Source of the DNA: Sinotaia quadrata
Lineage: Eukaryota; Mollusca; Gastropoda; Architaenioglossa; Viviparidae
Length of the DNA stretch: 64,000 nt
Direction: 5' to 3'
Assembly (NCBI GenBank): GCA_028829895.1
Contig: CM054179.1
Span: forward strand, 98,187,875-98,251,874
Shown here: positions 23,470 through 36,489 of the stretch, piece by piece
How positions within the stretch are numbered: the stretch's first letter is position 1
Layout: each line of letters begins with the position of its first letter
Translations under genes and position numbers: made by a program
Notes under the pieces: model-generated
Told to the model about the DNA's origin: nothing
The model's input: the letters and a program-made list of their open reading frames with translations, nothing else
Database searches by the model: none

Positions 23470-23720
23470 CACTTAATGTAATTACTTTTCTTTCAAACAT
23501 ATATTATATTACAATAATATGTATTTAGTAAATATAATTACTTTTCTTTCAAACATAGTTTAAGTTACATTACAATAATATAGCATTTAGTAAATGTAAC
23601 TACTTTTCTTTCAAACAAAATTTAAGTTTCATGACAGTAATATAACACTCATTTAATGTAATTACTTTTCTTTCAAACAAAGTTAAAGTTACTTTACAAT
23701 AATATAGCAGTTAGGTAGAT
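23470..23720. repeat. 56-62 bp tandem repeat
   Basis: Four copies, core AATTACTTTTCTTTCAAACA, with spacing 56-62 bp. Confidence 0.85.
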
Positions 23721-23832
23721 ACAATTTTTATTTTATTTTATCCATATTTAAGGAACAATTAACTGTATTAAAGTCTTTAACGTCACTACAGAAAATCACC
23801 GAACTTGTGCATGACACGTTACTTGTTCTTGG

Positions 23833-23990
23833 AAGATAGTGACGCTGAGACTACCTAATATTACAATAAATAAGATAGTGACGCTGAGAATACCTAATTG
23901 TACAATAAATAAGATAGTGACGCTGAGACTACCTAATTGTACAATAAATAAAATAGTGACGCTGAGTCTATCTAATTGTACATTAAATAA
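23833..23990. repeat. 39-bp minisatellite
   Basis: Four copies (23834, 23873, 23912 and so on), core AGATAGTGACGCTGAG. In frame as 13-residue repeats only because of the period. Confidence 0.9.
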
Positions 23991-24219
23991 AAGAACAAAT
24001 GAAAGCGAAGTGATACTTAAGAGGTAAATACACTTAAAAGATTCAAAATAAATAAAAGTATTAATAACGAATTATTGGAACAAGTAATATAATATTAAAT
24101 TTAAAAACTAAAAGCTGAATAATTGAAAAGTTTAAAATATTTGAAAAATGCAAGAAAATAATGTAATAAATAAATGAATATGAAAATCAGAATATAAGAG
24201 AAGCTAAATAGATAATACC

Positions 24220-24305
24220 TTAATGTTCCGTCATGATGGTGCCTTAATATTCTGTCATGATGGTGCCTTATTATTCTGTCATGTGGGTTCCTTATTATTC
24301 TGCCA
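24220..24305. repeat. Short ~26-bp minisatellite
   Basis: Four imperfect copies of TTCTGTCATGATGGTGCCTTA-like units. Confidence 0.75.
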
Positions 24306-24394
24306 ATATTATGTGCTGCATCTATTGATGACAAAGAACTAATCTAAAGTTTGTAAAATTATATTTCACTTTATTATTACTCTTCAATATATTA

Positions 24395-24595
24395 TAGTTA
24401 GGTACGTAGACAGATAGGCAGACAGACAAAGAGAAGGATAACCAGACTGACAGAAAATGGGACAGATTGATAGGTACTTAAACACACCTAAAGAATGATA
24501 TATATATTAGAGAGAGAGAGAGAGAGAGATTCAGATAGGTAGGTAAATAAATAGATCGATAGATATAGATAGATAGATATATAGATAGATAGAGA
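24395..24595. repeat. GACA/GAGA/GATA microsatellites
   Basis: Interrupted GACA, (GA)n at 24509-24530 and GATA runs. They lie ~250 bp downstream of the unit B signal exon (minus strand), the position where C and D carry TC/TATC tracts after theirs. Confidence 0.9.
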
Positions 24596-24842
24596 TACTC
24601 ATGCAACAAAGGGAAATAATGCTAAGTAAGAACGAGAACCGGGTAAATGTCGATGTGCTATTATAACACAATAAAATATAGATTTCTTGTTGTATCAGTC
24701 AAATACAGTTTTTATACTTTGTAAAGTTTTCCATCAAAATAAGAGCTTGGTTTTGATTCTTAACAAAGTCGAAATAATTGTTTTAATAGTTTTCTTGCAT
24801 TTAAAAAAAATCTAACGTTATCTTTAAAACATGTGAATGTAC

Positions 24843-24903
24843 CTTGAAATTCATGTGATGTTGCCAATGGTAACAACAGGAGGAAAACGATCCAAACCTT
24901 CAT
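24843..24903 (-). pseudogene. Unit B: signal-peptide exon
   Basis: The minus strand reads ATG at 24903-24901, a LLLLPLAT hydrophobic core, and GT donor at 24842-24841 after exactly 61 nt, phase 1. Length, phase and core match exon 1 of A, C and D. The 5' UTR acceptor conserved in A, C and D (TTATTTCAG) is altered here to TTTCAC. With the defective exon at 19.5 kb this exon probably has no working partner. Confidence 0.6.
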
Positions 24904-24999
24904 GACTTCACAAGAAACCTACCGGAATGTCAAGGACGTGAAATCGATATTAAAATATAATTAATATTACTTAGAGAAGAGGTAAATACACTTAAATAC

Positions 25000-26381
25000 C
25001 CATTGCATAACAAGTGTCACGGGCCCAGAACAGTATAAGAGTGTCATGAACCCCTTTTAGCAAATGAAGGTATAACAAGTGTCACAGGCCAATAATAGTA
25101 CAACAGTGTCAAGAGCCCTTGTGGCAAAGAGAGCTATAAAAAGAACTGAGGGAAAGACGTGAAGGCGTCCACCTACCCCTTTACCCGTTTTCCTAGCACA
25201 GAGTTAGTGAAAGCCGGATGTACCCCATATATTAAGTAGTACAAGGAAAGTTGAACTTTCTTTGTTTGTCTCTCAATTTATCTTTCCATTACTGGATTTA
25301 AACTTCTCGCTCAGTCGCATATAAACCACCTTAAGTTAGAACAGGTAAAAGATAAGTGGAATAAACGAACATTCACAAACATCATACCGGCTTTATGTAT
25401 ACTTAGCACTCATTTAAATTTATAATTTAACTCTAGCCCCATACCTTAATTATCAAAGTATAGAACATACATTAAAAATATAAAAGTCACTTGCTGCTTA
25501 ACTAAGGGACAATTTATTATGTACAGTTATTTTACAAATAAAATGTGTAGATCCAAAGCATATCTAATTTGCTTAGAGGGTGAATTATAAATTAATTTGG
25601 TTACTGTTTGTAAGGCTGTAACTGATGGGGTTAATTTTGGCACTAATTATTAATGAAGCATTCTCCTCATTTACTTCATGCTGAAATCCAAGGGAAGCAA
25701 TATTCCTAGTCACAACACCTATTCCTTATCTCTAAAACACTCACCATTGGTTGGTTTTGGTCACACGTCCAGTCACGTGATAAGAAGATACAACACATGC
25801 AGCACTGCACTCATTCCACAATAACACAATTGGAGAGGAATAAAACAAACGAACCAAAAGAAGAGAAAAGAAAGAACAAAACTAATATTATTTATAATTA
25901 TCAAACTAATCAAGAGATACAAATTCTAAATTGAAATTGTCAAAAATATATTCAAAAGATTAGCACATTATTTCAATGCAGACAAATTCATTGACAATTT
26001 AATCCCCACTCTATAATGATGTAAATCAAATAATAGCTTTCAGGTAAATAAAGTTATTTATTACAAGTAGCATGAACATCAATTGCTGTGACACTGAGCA
26101 ACACAGATAGGACATTACTGGCAGAACAGGTAAAACTGCTGGCTCTCCTCACAATGCCGCAAGACTGACCTCCGGATATTGAAAATGAGTTTTCACCACT
26201 GCTAGCATTTCTTTTAAACAATGACACAAATGTGATACTGTTGAACCACTATATTAGAGAACATTTTAGAATCCAACTCTGACTGACTAAAACTTTGACT
26301 TCTCTCTAAGTCATGCTCCTCCACAGTTGTGATCTTAGTCCAGTGAACATTAAGTTCTGCTTCACAGCCGTGACTCTACTT
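25000..26381. other. Unit B upstream region; no gene recognised
   Basis: Contains AAGTGTCACGGGCC/AAGTGTCACAGGCC repeats near 25010-25095 and GCAAAGAGAGCTATAAAAAG, a reverse-strand relative of the region upstream of the other genes. From 26330 to 26520 four ~60-bp imperfect repeats (GTTCTGCTCCACAGCCGTGA) run across the palindrome's outer edge. Confidence 0.5.
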
Positions 26382-26839
26382 CGGTTAACATTGAGGCTTC
26401 TGCTCCACAGCCGTAACCCTACTATAGTTAGCACTGAAAGTTCTGCTCCACAGCCGTGACCCTTCTGCAGTTAGCATTGAAAGTTCTGCTCCACAGCCAT
26501 GACTCTATTTCAGTTATCATCTCGAGTTCTGCTCTAAGAAAGAAATGACTAATACTCTTTTGATAACCCTGCTCACCAGAAGAAAGTGATACCGACCTGC
26601 GTTAATGTTGCACTCTGAATTTCGGTACTACCGAGTCCAGACAAAAACCAGACAACATGTGATTGCTTGGCCATCGAATATATAGGCAGTCCCACCACTT
26701 GGTTCTGACACTAATCAATGCAGACGTGTTTAAACATCTTGGCCCCCCCCACTTTTCTCATTCCTGTCAGCTAGGCCTGACGCAGAGCAGACCTAACTTG
26801 ACCATGAGTCATGAACCCATCTATGCCCACGCGCACCCA

Positions 26840-26925
26840 TTAATGTGACAAATGAATGTGACAAATAAATGTGACAAATAAATGTGACAAATGAATGTGA
26901 CAAATGAATGTAACAAATGAATGCT
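26840..26925. repeat. 14-bp tandem repeat
   Basis: Six copies of AATGAATGTGACAA-like units in the left arm. The right arm (58764-58805) has only about three. Confidence 0.85.
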
Positions 26926-27564
26926 CATCTATTGTTTTCCTTTGCCTGTAGACGAAAGGTAACGACACTTTTCGTTTTAACAACAACGGCAACAAAACTA
27001 ATCTTTCTGCTCACCACTGTAGCTTACACTGCTCATATCAGATACTTTCAGTGTGAAGTTTTAAAAACTCTTCAGAACCAAACTACCCAGTCTAGAAATA
27101 TGGCTCGTGTTTCTGGACTAGTAAAGTTATTCATAGCTTTTATCCACCCCACACCCCCATCTTAGTTCTATTCCACAGTACAATTTTACTCCTTTCTGTA
27201 AAAAGACAGATACGAATTAAAAAAAAACCGTGTCAATATTAGCGTCTGGTTAGGAAGAACTTAATGTCAAGAGATTTACCTTAAAATTTGGTTTGTTGGT
27301 ATAAAGCCTTGCGAAAGTGAGAATTTTCAACAACAAAATGTTTCCATTTGCCGTCGGCAAGTGTGTGGAAGTTTGAAATCTCGCGATTTACCTCTGCGTG
27401 AATTGACGTCAGAAGCAGAGTAAAATTTTAATCTGTTATCTGCTCATTTTGATTGTTGACGTTTAACTTCGCATATTATTTTGGTTTTTCAGTGAAAGAA
27501 TTATTGGATTGTTTTGGTTGGATAACTGCAGCTAGCATACTGTTTAATTCATTCCCATTGTCAA

Positions 27565-27705
27565 TGTTGATCAGTCCATCCATCCAGCAATTCATCCTTC
27601 CGCCCATCCACCCGTCCATCTGCCAGTAAGCCCATCCATCCGTCTTCCAGTCCTTCCGTCTGTCTGTCCATCTTTGTTTTTTTTTCTCTCTCTCTATCTA
27701 GCTAT
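27565..27705. repeat. CCAT/CCGT-rich and (TC)n tract
   Basis: Degenerate CCATCCATC-type repeats followed by TCTCTC. The mirror copy is 58140-58270. Confidence 0.85.
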
Positions 27706-27709
27706 TACC

Positions 27710-29165
27710 TACACCCGCTACTAGTTTACTGGTTATGATTATAATTATTATTAAATCCTAATTAATAATTCATAACTAAACACAAGTGGCAGGAATCTTC
27801 AGGAATCTTCAGATATTAATAATAAATCACAATAAGACGACCAACTTGTCTTCCACTTAACGGATCCTGGCGCTGTAGAACGCTACCCGTTACTCACAAC
27901 ATTTAGATAGACCTACTGGCTGATAAATTTTTGTAGGTGGAACTTCTTACTTTAAGGAGTAATTACTTCCGTCTTTTAAGTTATTTTAACGATGCCCCAA
28001 TCCACCCATTATTATATCAAACATGTAATTTATTAGATGGCACAAGAAGGGTAAATGAGAAACAACAATAAATGTATTAAATTTACAATCAAAACATACA
28101 AAACGAATACAGCTGAAAAAGAACTCAGGCAATTATAATGCTATTAAGGGTAAGTGTTCAGATAATGTCCACCACTTGTTCAGTCTTTATATCATAGCAA
28201 TAAAACACTCAATTCAGTTTAGTAATCAATAATTTAATTGTGAGTCTCTTTCTCATCACAGAATCAGAGTAGAAGTCAAAAAGTTAATTTTACCTCACCT
28301 TATGACGTAAGCTGTCATTTTGTCTGCACTGGATAATGGGTCTAACGTGTGCCTCTAGGTACACTACCTGAACTGTTCCAAGAATTGTAATCTTCTCTCC
28401 AGACCAGATCCAGATCCAGCTTCTGTCTATGGTTCTGGAACAGAGATTCGCGTAGCCAATTTCGATCAACTCTGTTGCCAGCAAGTGTTCCAAATAGCGT
28501 CAGGCACCAGACGTGGTTCAAGTAGAGTACAGTATAGCAGTCTGAAGTGGATACAGTGAAAAAAGGCGCGCTCTTCTCTGGAAACATCAAATCGAGTGAC
28601 AGCCCTAAGATTCAGGTAAAAAAAATGCTGTGTACTTGTATGTGCTATTTATAGAAAGTCTAATTTAGTTTGATCCCTTAGTTCACAACATTTTTATTTA
28701 GATTCAATCCCGGAAAACTAGCAATCCCAGTTATGTGACAGATATTTTCAATGTCAGAATCTCTCTTAATTTTTTAGGATTATATTGTTTCATATCTATA
28801 ATATAATGGACTTCGCAATGGGATTCGTTAGGACGGTGTCCACCCCAACCCCACAATGTTAATCTTTGTATCACAGATAGGTATTTCCAGTTAAAACTGA
28901 TCTGACTTATCTCCCATATATACTGTGATGGATATCCACATTTGAGGGTTTTAATTATGATAGACTTCTCAATTATTATGTAATGCCCCCACCCCGAAAT
29001 GAATGCACATTTTCTTTCCCAAATATATCAAACTAGGAAATAGTGAATGCATAACAAAAGAAACGGAAATGTATTTCAACGACATAAAGTCACCATTCAT
29101 ATAACACAACATGGAACATGAATTCTAAGTACAAAATATGGACGCGAATATTGTCCATGAGTTCT
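27710..29165. other. No gene recognised (mirror 56.7-58.1 kb)
   Basis: AT-rich sequence. Minus-strand frames at 28290-28493 and 28342-28590 are open in both arms, but they overlap each other, show no domain and differ by missense changes, so I do not call them. Confidence 0.45.
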
Positions 29166-29169
29166 TTAA

Positions 29170-29345
29170 GTTTTCATTCAATATCTGCTAAATAGTGTTT
29201 TTGTACTATTGTTTTACTGTCCATACAACATCCACCCTCAAATAGTGTTCTTGTACTACTGCTTTACTGTCCATACAACATCCACTCTCAAATAGTGTTC
29301 TTGTACTACTGTTTTACTGTCCATACAACATCCACCCTCAAATAT
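29170..29345. repeat. 50-bp minisatellite
   Basis: Three copies, period 50 bp (AATAGTG at 29190, 29240, 29290), containing CTGTCCATACAACATCCACC. The mirror is 56510-56670. Confidence 0.85.
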
Positions 29346-30224
29346 TACATCATGAAGTAGAAGGTAAAGGGCAACAACAATGAAATAGGTACATGACTCT
29401 AGATTGCAGAATTGTCTCTGGTTAGCAGAGTAAGGATGAAATTATAGATGACAGCTTGAGTCGCTTGCTCGCCTAGAATGTCCTCCTCAGGTCACTCATG
29501 AATGACCCCGAAAACCAGTAAACAGAGGGTGTAGGTCAGAAGCCAAACAAGGCCTCAGAACAGAAGTAAATCACAGACAATGACTTGAAAGACGATTAAT
29601 TAAGATCATGATAAGGCACTGTAACAATAGATCTGTCGTGTAGAAATCTTATTTAGCTCCTGTTATTTATCATTCCCATAGATTTATTCTAATAATTACA
29701 GGATTCAACTATTCAACTCCCTCAGATTGGTTGAACATTCTGCATGAGATCAACTATGGTAAGAAATTTCAAGCAATTCTAGATCATCTCTCACTGTCTG
29801 GTTTATTATTATTACAGAAGAATGAAAAAAGCATAAAAACCTAATAAATTTACTCTTTCCTCTTACCTCAGTATTTCAGAGAAGTTGATATAATATACTA
29901 ATATAATCCCCAACCAAAACTATTCTCTAGCAAATAAAGTTTCACGTATTCTAAAAATATTGTTGTGATATTACCCCAAACTAGACATTCTACTGAATAA
30001 ATTCTCGATGTAGCACTTAGAAATGGGTTCTGACTAAGAATGAAACGTTGTCTATTAAACAAATCAAGAAACAATATTAAATATTGAGCGTGAATTCAAA
30101 TAAATATTGATCCGCATTAACGGCAACATGTGCTCTAAAGTCAGGATGATGTAGTACATGCTGAAATGCACTGATGATAAAAGTGAGGCCGAGAAAAATA
30201 ATGTATATTGTTGTAGAATGTAGA

Positions 30225-30535
30225 GTGTAGAGTGTCAGTCCTTTAAATACAGTATGTATATTTGTTGTAGTGAGTCAGTCCATTAAGTGCAATATACATA
30301 TTTGTTGCAGTGTGTCAGTCCATTAAATGCAGTATGTATATATTCACTGTAATGTGAGAGTCCATTAAATGCAGTAATTATATTTGTTGTAGTGTGGCAG
30401 TCCATTAAGTGCATTATGTGTATTTGTTGTAGTGTCAGTCCATTAAGTGCAGTATGTGTATTTGTTGTAATGTGACAGTCCATTAAGTGCGGTATGTGTA
30501 TGTGTTGTAATGTGACAGTCCATAAAGTGAAACAT
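30225..30535. repeat. 38-40 bp minisatellite (GGACTGTCAC family), left arm
   Basis: About eight imperfect copies with core GTCAGTCCATTAAGTGCAGT. Mirror of 55275-55590; same family as 14785-15450. Confidence 0.85.
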
Positions 30536-31707
30536 CTACTGCTACTCTATCAAAACAACTATAGCATTAGAAAAATATTATTTGTTTTATTATTTGTGTA
30601 CATGAATAAGTCATTATTTATATTTGTTGTTTAGCGTGGTTGTACATGTTGAAGTGTTGTCAAAGCAAAAGAGAACGTTTGGGTTGAGCTTGCAATTGAG
30701 CTTTCTACCTCTGAAGTCACAATTCTAAATTGTAGAAATAGAAAATATCTATATTTTTCAATAGAATATGAATAATTACTGAAAACTTACTATACGCACA
30801 TACTTTACTTCAGAATGAAGTGGTCAAGTCCAGTTCTAACGAGAGCAAGAGGATTGTCCAGTAAGTGGACTTACTAAGATTTCACGTTTTGTAGTTTGTA
30901 TATAAATGTAAGCGTTAGGATCCGTCTGAATACATAATGCTTTAAATAAAGTTATCTACCCACTTTCATCTTGTACATCAACAATCGGGATCTAGGAAAA
31001 CAATCAAACGAACAAAATCTTTAGGCGTTCATAACTGCATCAGTCTCCCAGCATTTTTAAATCTTAACTGCATGCTCTTGACGTGCATTAGTTCCTGAAG
31101 CAGACGAGTTTTCGAAGTTGTTTTGTGACGCACGTCGCTTTTAGCTACAGCTCATCAGAATTAAAGCGACATAACTCTTTCAAGCCAGTGTAAGATTACA
31201 GTTTGTCTTTGTGAAAAGAACCCAATCAGGTTGTCGAGAAGTATGTCACTTTCTCATTGATATTATTCTTGGCGCCTTTTATAAAAGCAAATTATGATAT
31301 TCACTAAAGTTACACTACAAATTAATTCACTGATTTATTAATTTATATTATATCTATAAAGGCACATTACGATATTCACTAAAGTTACACTACAAATTAA
31401 TTCACTGTTTTATTCACTTATATTATATCGTTTCTGTATGCACACAAAATTGATTTGAAGAATAAAAGCAAGCCACCATTTTCTTTTTAAATCTAAATAA
31501 AAACATTCATTAACTGACATTCAAAATCAGTACACACATGACCTTGAGGGAATTTTATTTTATTTAAATCACTGACAAGATTAACGGCAACCCAGTTGAC
31601 TCAAAACTGTACAAATAACATCAAGTACTAAGTGAAAGATAATTGTCAAACAATATATTCGAGTTTTAGTTCAGTTTAATTCAAATTCATCAGATTAATA
31701 TTCCAGG

Positions 31708-31979
31708 TCAAAACACAGAGCGCAAAATATAAATGAATGTACTAAAACATAGTGCAAAGACCTGACAGTTGTTCCAGAGTGCGCTGCCCCTTGAATACTC
31801 AGCCTTGCAATAGCACCACCACATACAGATGCACCTGTAATTGCAACACGCTTCCTTGCTTCTACCAATCTCAACTCTTTCCTTACAACGGTCCCCAACT
31901 TTTGCACACGGGTAGTTTTGTCGGCGACTTCTGTCAACAGTTAGAGTTCTGTTTACAAAACGTGATAAAAATTGCAGTG
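31708..31979 (-). pseudogene. D': last exon of gene D in the left arm, orphaned
   Basis: The minus strand carries the acceptor TTCTTCAG then an open frame to TGA at 31710-31708. It encodes propeptide, the cysteine-rich domain and the long C-terminal tail, as in D. Against D it has a 9-bp in-frame deletion shortening the loop between the two CXC motifs from six to three residues (CXC-X3-CXC); all eight cysteines remain. The promoter, 5' UTR exon and signal exon are absent, because a 682-bp stretch present in D is deleted here (junction ~34820). Without them this exon cannot make a secreted peptide unless it is spliced to another unit's signal exon; gene C' upstream on the same strand would be the candidate. 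Confidence 0.75.
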
Positions 31980-32062
31980 CTGAAGAATGTTATTACTAAA
32001 CAAGGTTGAGCCGATCTTATAGTAATACGACTCACTTCCACATGTTTTCAAAATATGGAGAT

Positions 32063-33666
32063 TGTCACAGTCTGATAAAAATGTCATGACTCCTTGACCC
32101 ACTTGTTTGTTTTTCAAACATCAAAATTTGAAATTCCTTTGTTTGGAGCTCTCCCATGATACTTCAGTATCGAGAAGCTTCTAACAAAGAGGTCAGAGAC
32201 ATTATGTAACTTTAGGCCATTGTCTAAGTTCTCGAACCAACCACATACGACGTGACCAGTCACGTGATGCACCTTATGATTTTTTATAAATACGGGAATG
32301 CGGTTCTGTAGAGTCACTCCGAGAATCCAGAAGCATAGACGTAGTCCTGATACTTCGTGCTACCGCTATTCGTGAGTCATAGGAACAGCCGACGCGTTTG
32401 CTGAGATAACACCTTGATTTCTCACTAAGGTATTGAATTTATTTAATTGTATTTTGCATTGTTGAACATGTATGTAATTTTGTGCTATGCATTGCTACTG
32501 TAGCTTAAGCACGGTTCTTTGATAAATGACAAAAACCTATGAGTTATTGTATATAAATCATTGTAACTCTTTTCCCATTGTAACTTTAATTTATATAACT
32601 TTAAATTCACTAGAGCCAGGGATGCCTAAGCCCGACATGAATTTTCTATTGTAATTCAAATTATTGCGTGTAAATTGTAAAGCACTTTGCTTGGTTTGAA
32701 TTGTCCCTTTTGTATGAACTATAAATTTTAATGTTGTAAATATTTGGTAATTCATACGTCATGCTTGTTAAATGCAACATGCGTGAGATTATGATTTTTG
32801 ATCTAAAATTGTAAACGACGCATTATGTCGAATTTCTAGCCGAGCATTTATAAACTTATCGTGCTTAGGTAGGCGAACCTTGAAGCAAGACGATTACGAA
32901 AACACTTTTGTTTTCAGGTCGGCTTTTTCCTCCTCCTTTTATTCATGTTCCACTGAAGTTGTTCAAGCTCTACGAGTGAGCTGAATCCACTATTGTCCTA
33001 TTACCATTGATGAGACTGTGCCGGCGCGCAGGTCTGCACGTCTGTCTATACTCCACCATTCCATTCAGCATGATACTGAAAGACAGTTCCATTGTTATGC
33101 TGTATGCATCTTTGCTGAGGGAAGACAAGTGAGGTAGACTGGTCTGGACTGGATTCGAACACGTGGCCAACTTATCTAAGCTAAGTCATGCTTGGTGCAC
33201 CGAAATCAAAATGAACAGTGTTTTCAAGGCAATCCTCTCGTTGACAGTTTAAGCATGTTAATTTGCCAAGGCTTAGAATTAGACTTCGCGTTCGTATATT
33301 AACTAATTGTTAAATTGTTAAACTTATTAAATCTTATTTTTAATTGTTAATCCTCTTTGTAGTACATTTTTATGCATGATAGACCTATAGATATTCTTGG
33401 TTTTGGATGGGGGCGAATGAGCTGAATGACATAACGTATGCATATTAATTTAGAGGAATTTAACGACTCCCAAGCCAGCTTTGTACGCAAATTGTCAGTT
33501 TGTAAATTTGTTGTCTACACTACAAGACACATTTTTAAAGTTAGTCAAATGATAATTTGGGCAGCCAGTCTGTTTAGGATAGAGAGAAGGAATTAATTTA
33601 ATTTATCATATTTAAAGTCCTTAAAATCCTAGGCAGGGTCTATAAATAAATACTGGAAACGTAACA
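32063..33666 (+). mobile_element. Solo LTR (1604 bp), left-arm copy
   Basis: Begins TGTCACAG and ends CGTAACA (TG...CA). It is flanked by 5-bp direct repeats GAGAT (32058-32062 and 33667-33671). A TATA-like TATAAATA lies at 32285. The intron of C, a paralogue of D', has the uninterrupted empty site. No internal retroelement genes are seen, hence a solo LTR. Confidence 0.7.
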
Positions 33667-33752
33667 GAGATCGAAGACACATCCATTATGCATTAGTCAA
33701 TAATTAACCGAGATATAATGTTAATAAGATAAATTTACAAAAGACAGCAGTC

Positions 33753-33786
<34 letters not shown>

Positions 33787-33940
33787 GTCCGTCTATCTAT
33801 CTATCTATCTATCTGTCCATCTATCTATCTATCTATCTATCTATCTCTCTGTCTGTCCGTCTGTCTATCTGTCTATTTATCTTTCTATCCATACTTCCAT
33901 CCGTCCGCCTTCCATCTAACCATCTTAGATAGATGGATAG
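33753..33940. repeat. (TATC)n/(TGTC)n array in D' intron
   Basis: TATC-rich on plus, i.e. GATA on the gene's sense strand. Mirror of 51850-52040. Confidence 0.95.
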
Positions 33941-34552
33941 ATAGATAATTAGAGAATCAATAGCAATCAAGGCTTAATGACATCAGACCGGAAGTTAACT
34001 GTGGGGACGAAAGTCAATATTATATTTCATTTTGTTAATTAGATAATACTTCGATCGAAATAATCGAAAATTATCGGAAGGAAATTATAAGCAATAAATA
34101 ATTATATAAAATTAGTCAAACACTTAATTAAGTTCCAATGAATAAAAAAAAAAATGAAGATCTTATTTGAATGTACTTAACATGACATTCAGTGAGAAGT
34201 AAATTGTTTTACAAATTCTCCGAAATTATTGTGCAAAAGAATTATTCAAAATGAACAGGAAAATATTCAGAAAGAATGAATGCGGGAAAAATAATAATAT
34301 TATTGTCAAATTATCTGGAAAAAATGGATAACAATATAAAAGCAACACAAGAAATAATCTATTAAAAAAAAGCAAAACTTAGATGACTATTATATAATAA
34401 ATAAATAAAAATAACATAAAATGAAAAAGACGGAAATATATTGTACTTTATCATGCTGCCATAATTTAGTTCCGTATCTATTCATGATAAAGATTGAATT
34501 TAATGCATGTAAAATTATGTTTGATTTTATTAATAATCTTCACTATAATACA

Positions 34553-34711
34553 ATAGATAGATAGATAGATAGATAGATAGATGGATAGATGGATAGAAAT
34601 ATAGATAGACAGACAGACAGACAGATAGATAGATAGATGAACAGACACAAAGACAGATGAATAGAGAACATATATATATACCCACAGTCATTTAGGTAGA
34701 TAGACTGGGAA

Positions 34712-34749
<38 letters not shown>

Positions 34750-34750
34750 G
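34553..34750. repeat. (GATA)n and (GA)n in D' intron
   Basis: GATA/GACA at 34553-34640 and (GA)n at ~34718-34746. Mirror of 51030-51240. Confidence 0.95.
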
Positions 34751-35114
34751 TAAGAAAGTAAGAAAAATGGGTGAGAAACGTTTTTCTGTTATTATTACAT
34801 CACTAAACTATAGATAACGATGTAATAGGCCCATAATATGACTGTAAGAGGCCCATACATTACAAGTGTAATAGGCCCATAATATGACTGTAAGAGGCCC
34901 ATACATTACAAGTGTAATAGGCCCATAATATGACTGTAAGAGGCCCATACATTGCATGTGTCTAACGAACTCCTTGAGGCAAATCGGTAAATAAACGGAA
35001 CTGAGAGAAAGACAAGATGGATAACTGAACCTTTCTCTGATAATCTCCCTGTGACACAACGCCACAGTGGCTATTAGTTATTATTGTTGATATTATTATT
35101 ATTATTATTATTAT

Positions 35115-36435
35115 TATTATGCCTCTTTCCATGACTTCTGTTTTTGACTGTCGGTTGTGATTAAAGGTCTCGAAATCTTACCAAGATTCTGGGAGATCCA
35201 AGGTTTAACGGAGGATGTGGGCACTTCCGAGGAGCGCTGCTTTTAGTAGTGGAGCGAGTCTGTGGTTTCCAGGGAGTTTATTCAGGTAGCCTTCCAATTC
35301 AGATGTTATGTTCCCCAAGGCTCCTATCACTATAGGTATCACTTCTACCTCTTCTTTTACATTCCAAAGTCTCTGGATTTCTAGTCTGATTTAAAGCCTG
35401 AGGTCTTGGTATTTTTCTATTTTTTCTCTTTCTTTTGTTTTTATGTTTCTATCACTTGGAGCAGCGACATCAATGATTGTTACTGTTCTGTTGGACTTAT
35501 TGAGAACTACAATGTCTGGTCTTCGTGCAGTAATCACCCGATCTGTTCTTATCTCGAAGTCCCAAAGTATTTTGACTTCTTTTGTTTCGGTGACTGATTC
35601 TGGTCGGTGCATCCATGCTTTTCTGGGGTTTGTATGCCATAGTTCTCACACAGATTTCTATGTATGTGTTTTGCCACTTCATTGTGTCGTTTGGTGTATT
35701 CTGTTCCAGCCAGAACCTGACATCCAGATAGTATGTGCTCTGTTGTCTCATCCATGGATTTGCAGAGTCGACATTTGGAATCATTTGAAATTTTCATGAT
35801 TTTCGTTTTGTGTGATTTGGTGTTGAGTGCTTGATCTTGTGCAGCTGTTATGAGTGCTTCTGTTTCTGCTTTCAATCCTGCCTCTTTCAACCATTTGTAC
35901 GTTGATTGCTTTGTTGATATTTCGTCGGCTTGTCGTACATACTGGCCATGCAGAGGTTTCTGGCTCCAGGTATGTGCTAGTTCTTGCATCGTTGTTTTCT
36001 TCCATGTTTCTTTGTCTGTTTCTGGGGGTTGGAATAGTCCACTCATCGTTATTGATTCTATCAGTGGATCATCTTTGTTGTTATTCTAGATGTAGTCCAC
36101 AAGGCCAATGACTTCTCCTTCAATGACATGTTTGATTTTCTTGGGATCTCGGCCTCCCATTTTTCGAGATACACAGTGCCTGTTTACTTCTGCTTTGGGT
36201 GTAAGGGTTTATGTATTGTGAGTAGTTTTCTTGTTTTCCTGTCCAGTTCATTTATTTAATTTGCTTTCCAATCTATGATAACCTCCAGTGTAGCTCACTT
36301 AAGTATTGCGTATGCATTAAGGGCTTGTATCTTGTTCGCCCCATTTAGCTTGGACTTCAGCACTTGTCTAACACGTTTTTCAATATTCTCTCTTAACTTC
36401 GGACTTCACTTCTCTCTGCATATTTTCTTCATTAT
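35115..36435 (-). pseudogene. R4/Dong-like element fragment, left arm
   Basis: Mirror of the copy at 48670-49985. The minus strand still reads the zinc knuckle and PD-(D/E)XK region in two frames separated by frameshifts (35549-36046 and 35391-35612). The RT domain is missing and (TAA)n flanks both ends. Confidence 0.8.
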
Positions 36436-36489
36436 AATAATAATAATGATAATAATTATTATTATTACTATTATTATTGTTTAACTAAT

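Noticed and set aside
28290..28590. Possible gene conserved in both palindrome arms (mirror 57269-57569)
   Set aside because: The arms are recent copies, so shared openness means little. Two frames overlap, neither has a recognisable domain, and differences are not biased to silent sites.
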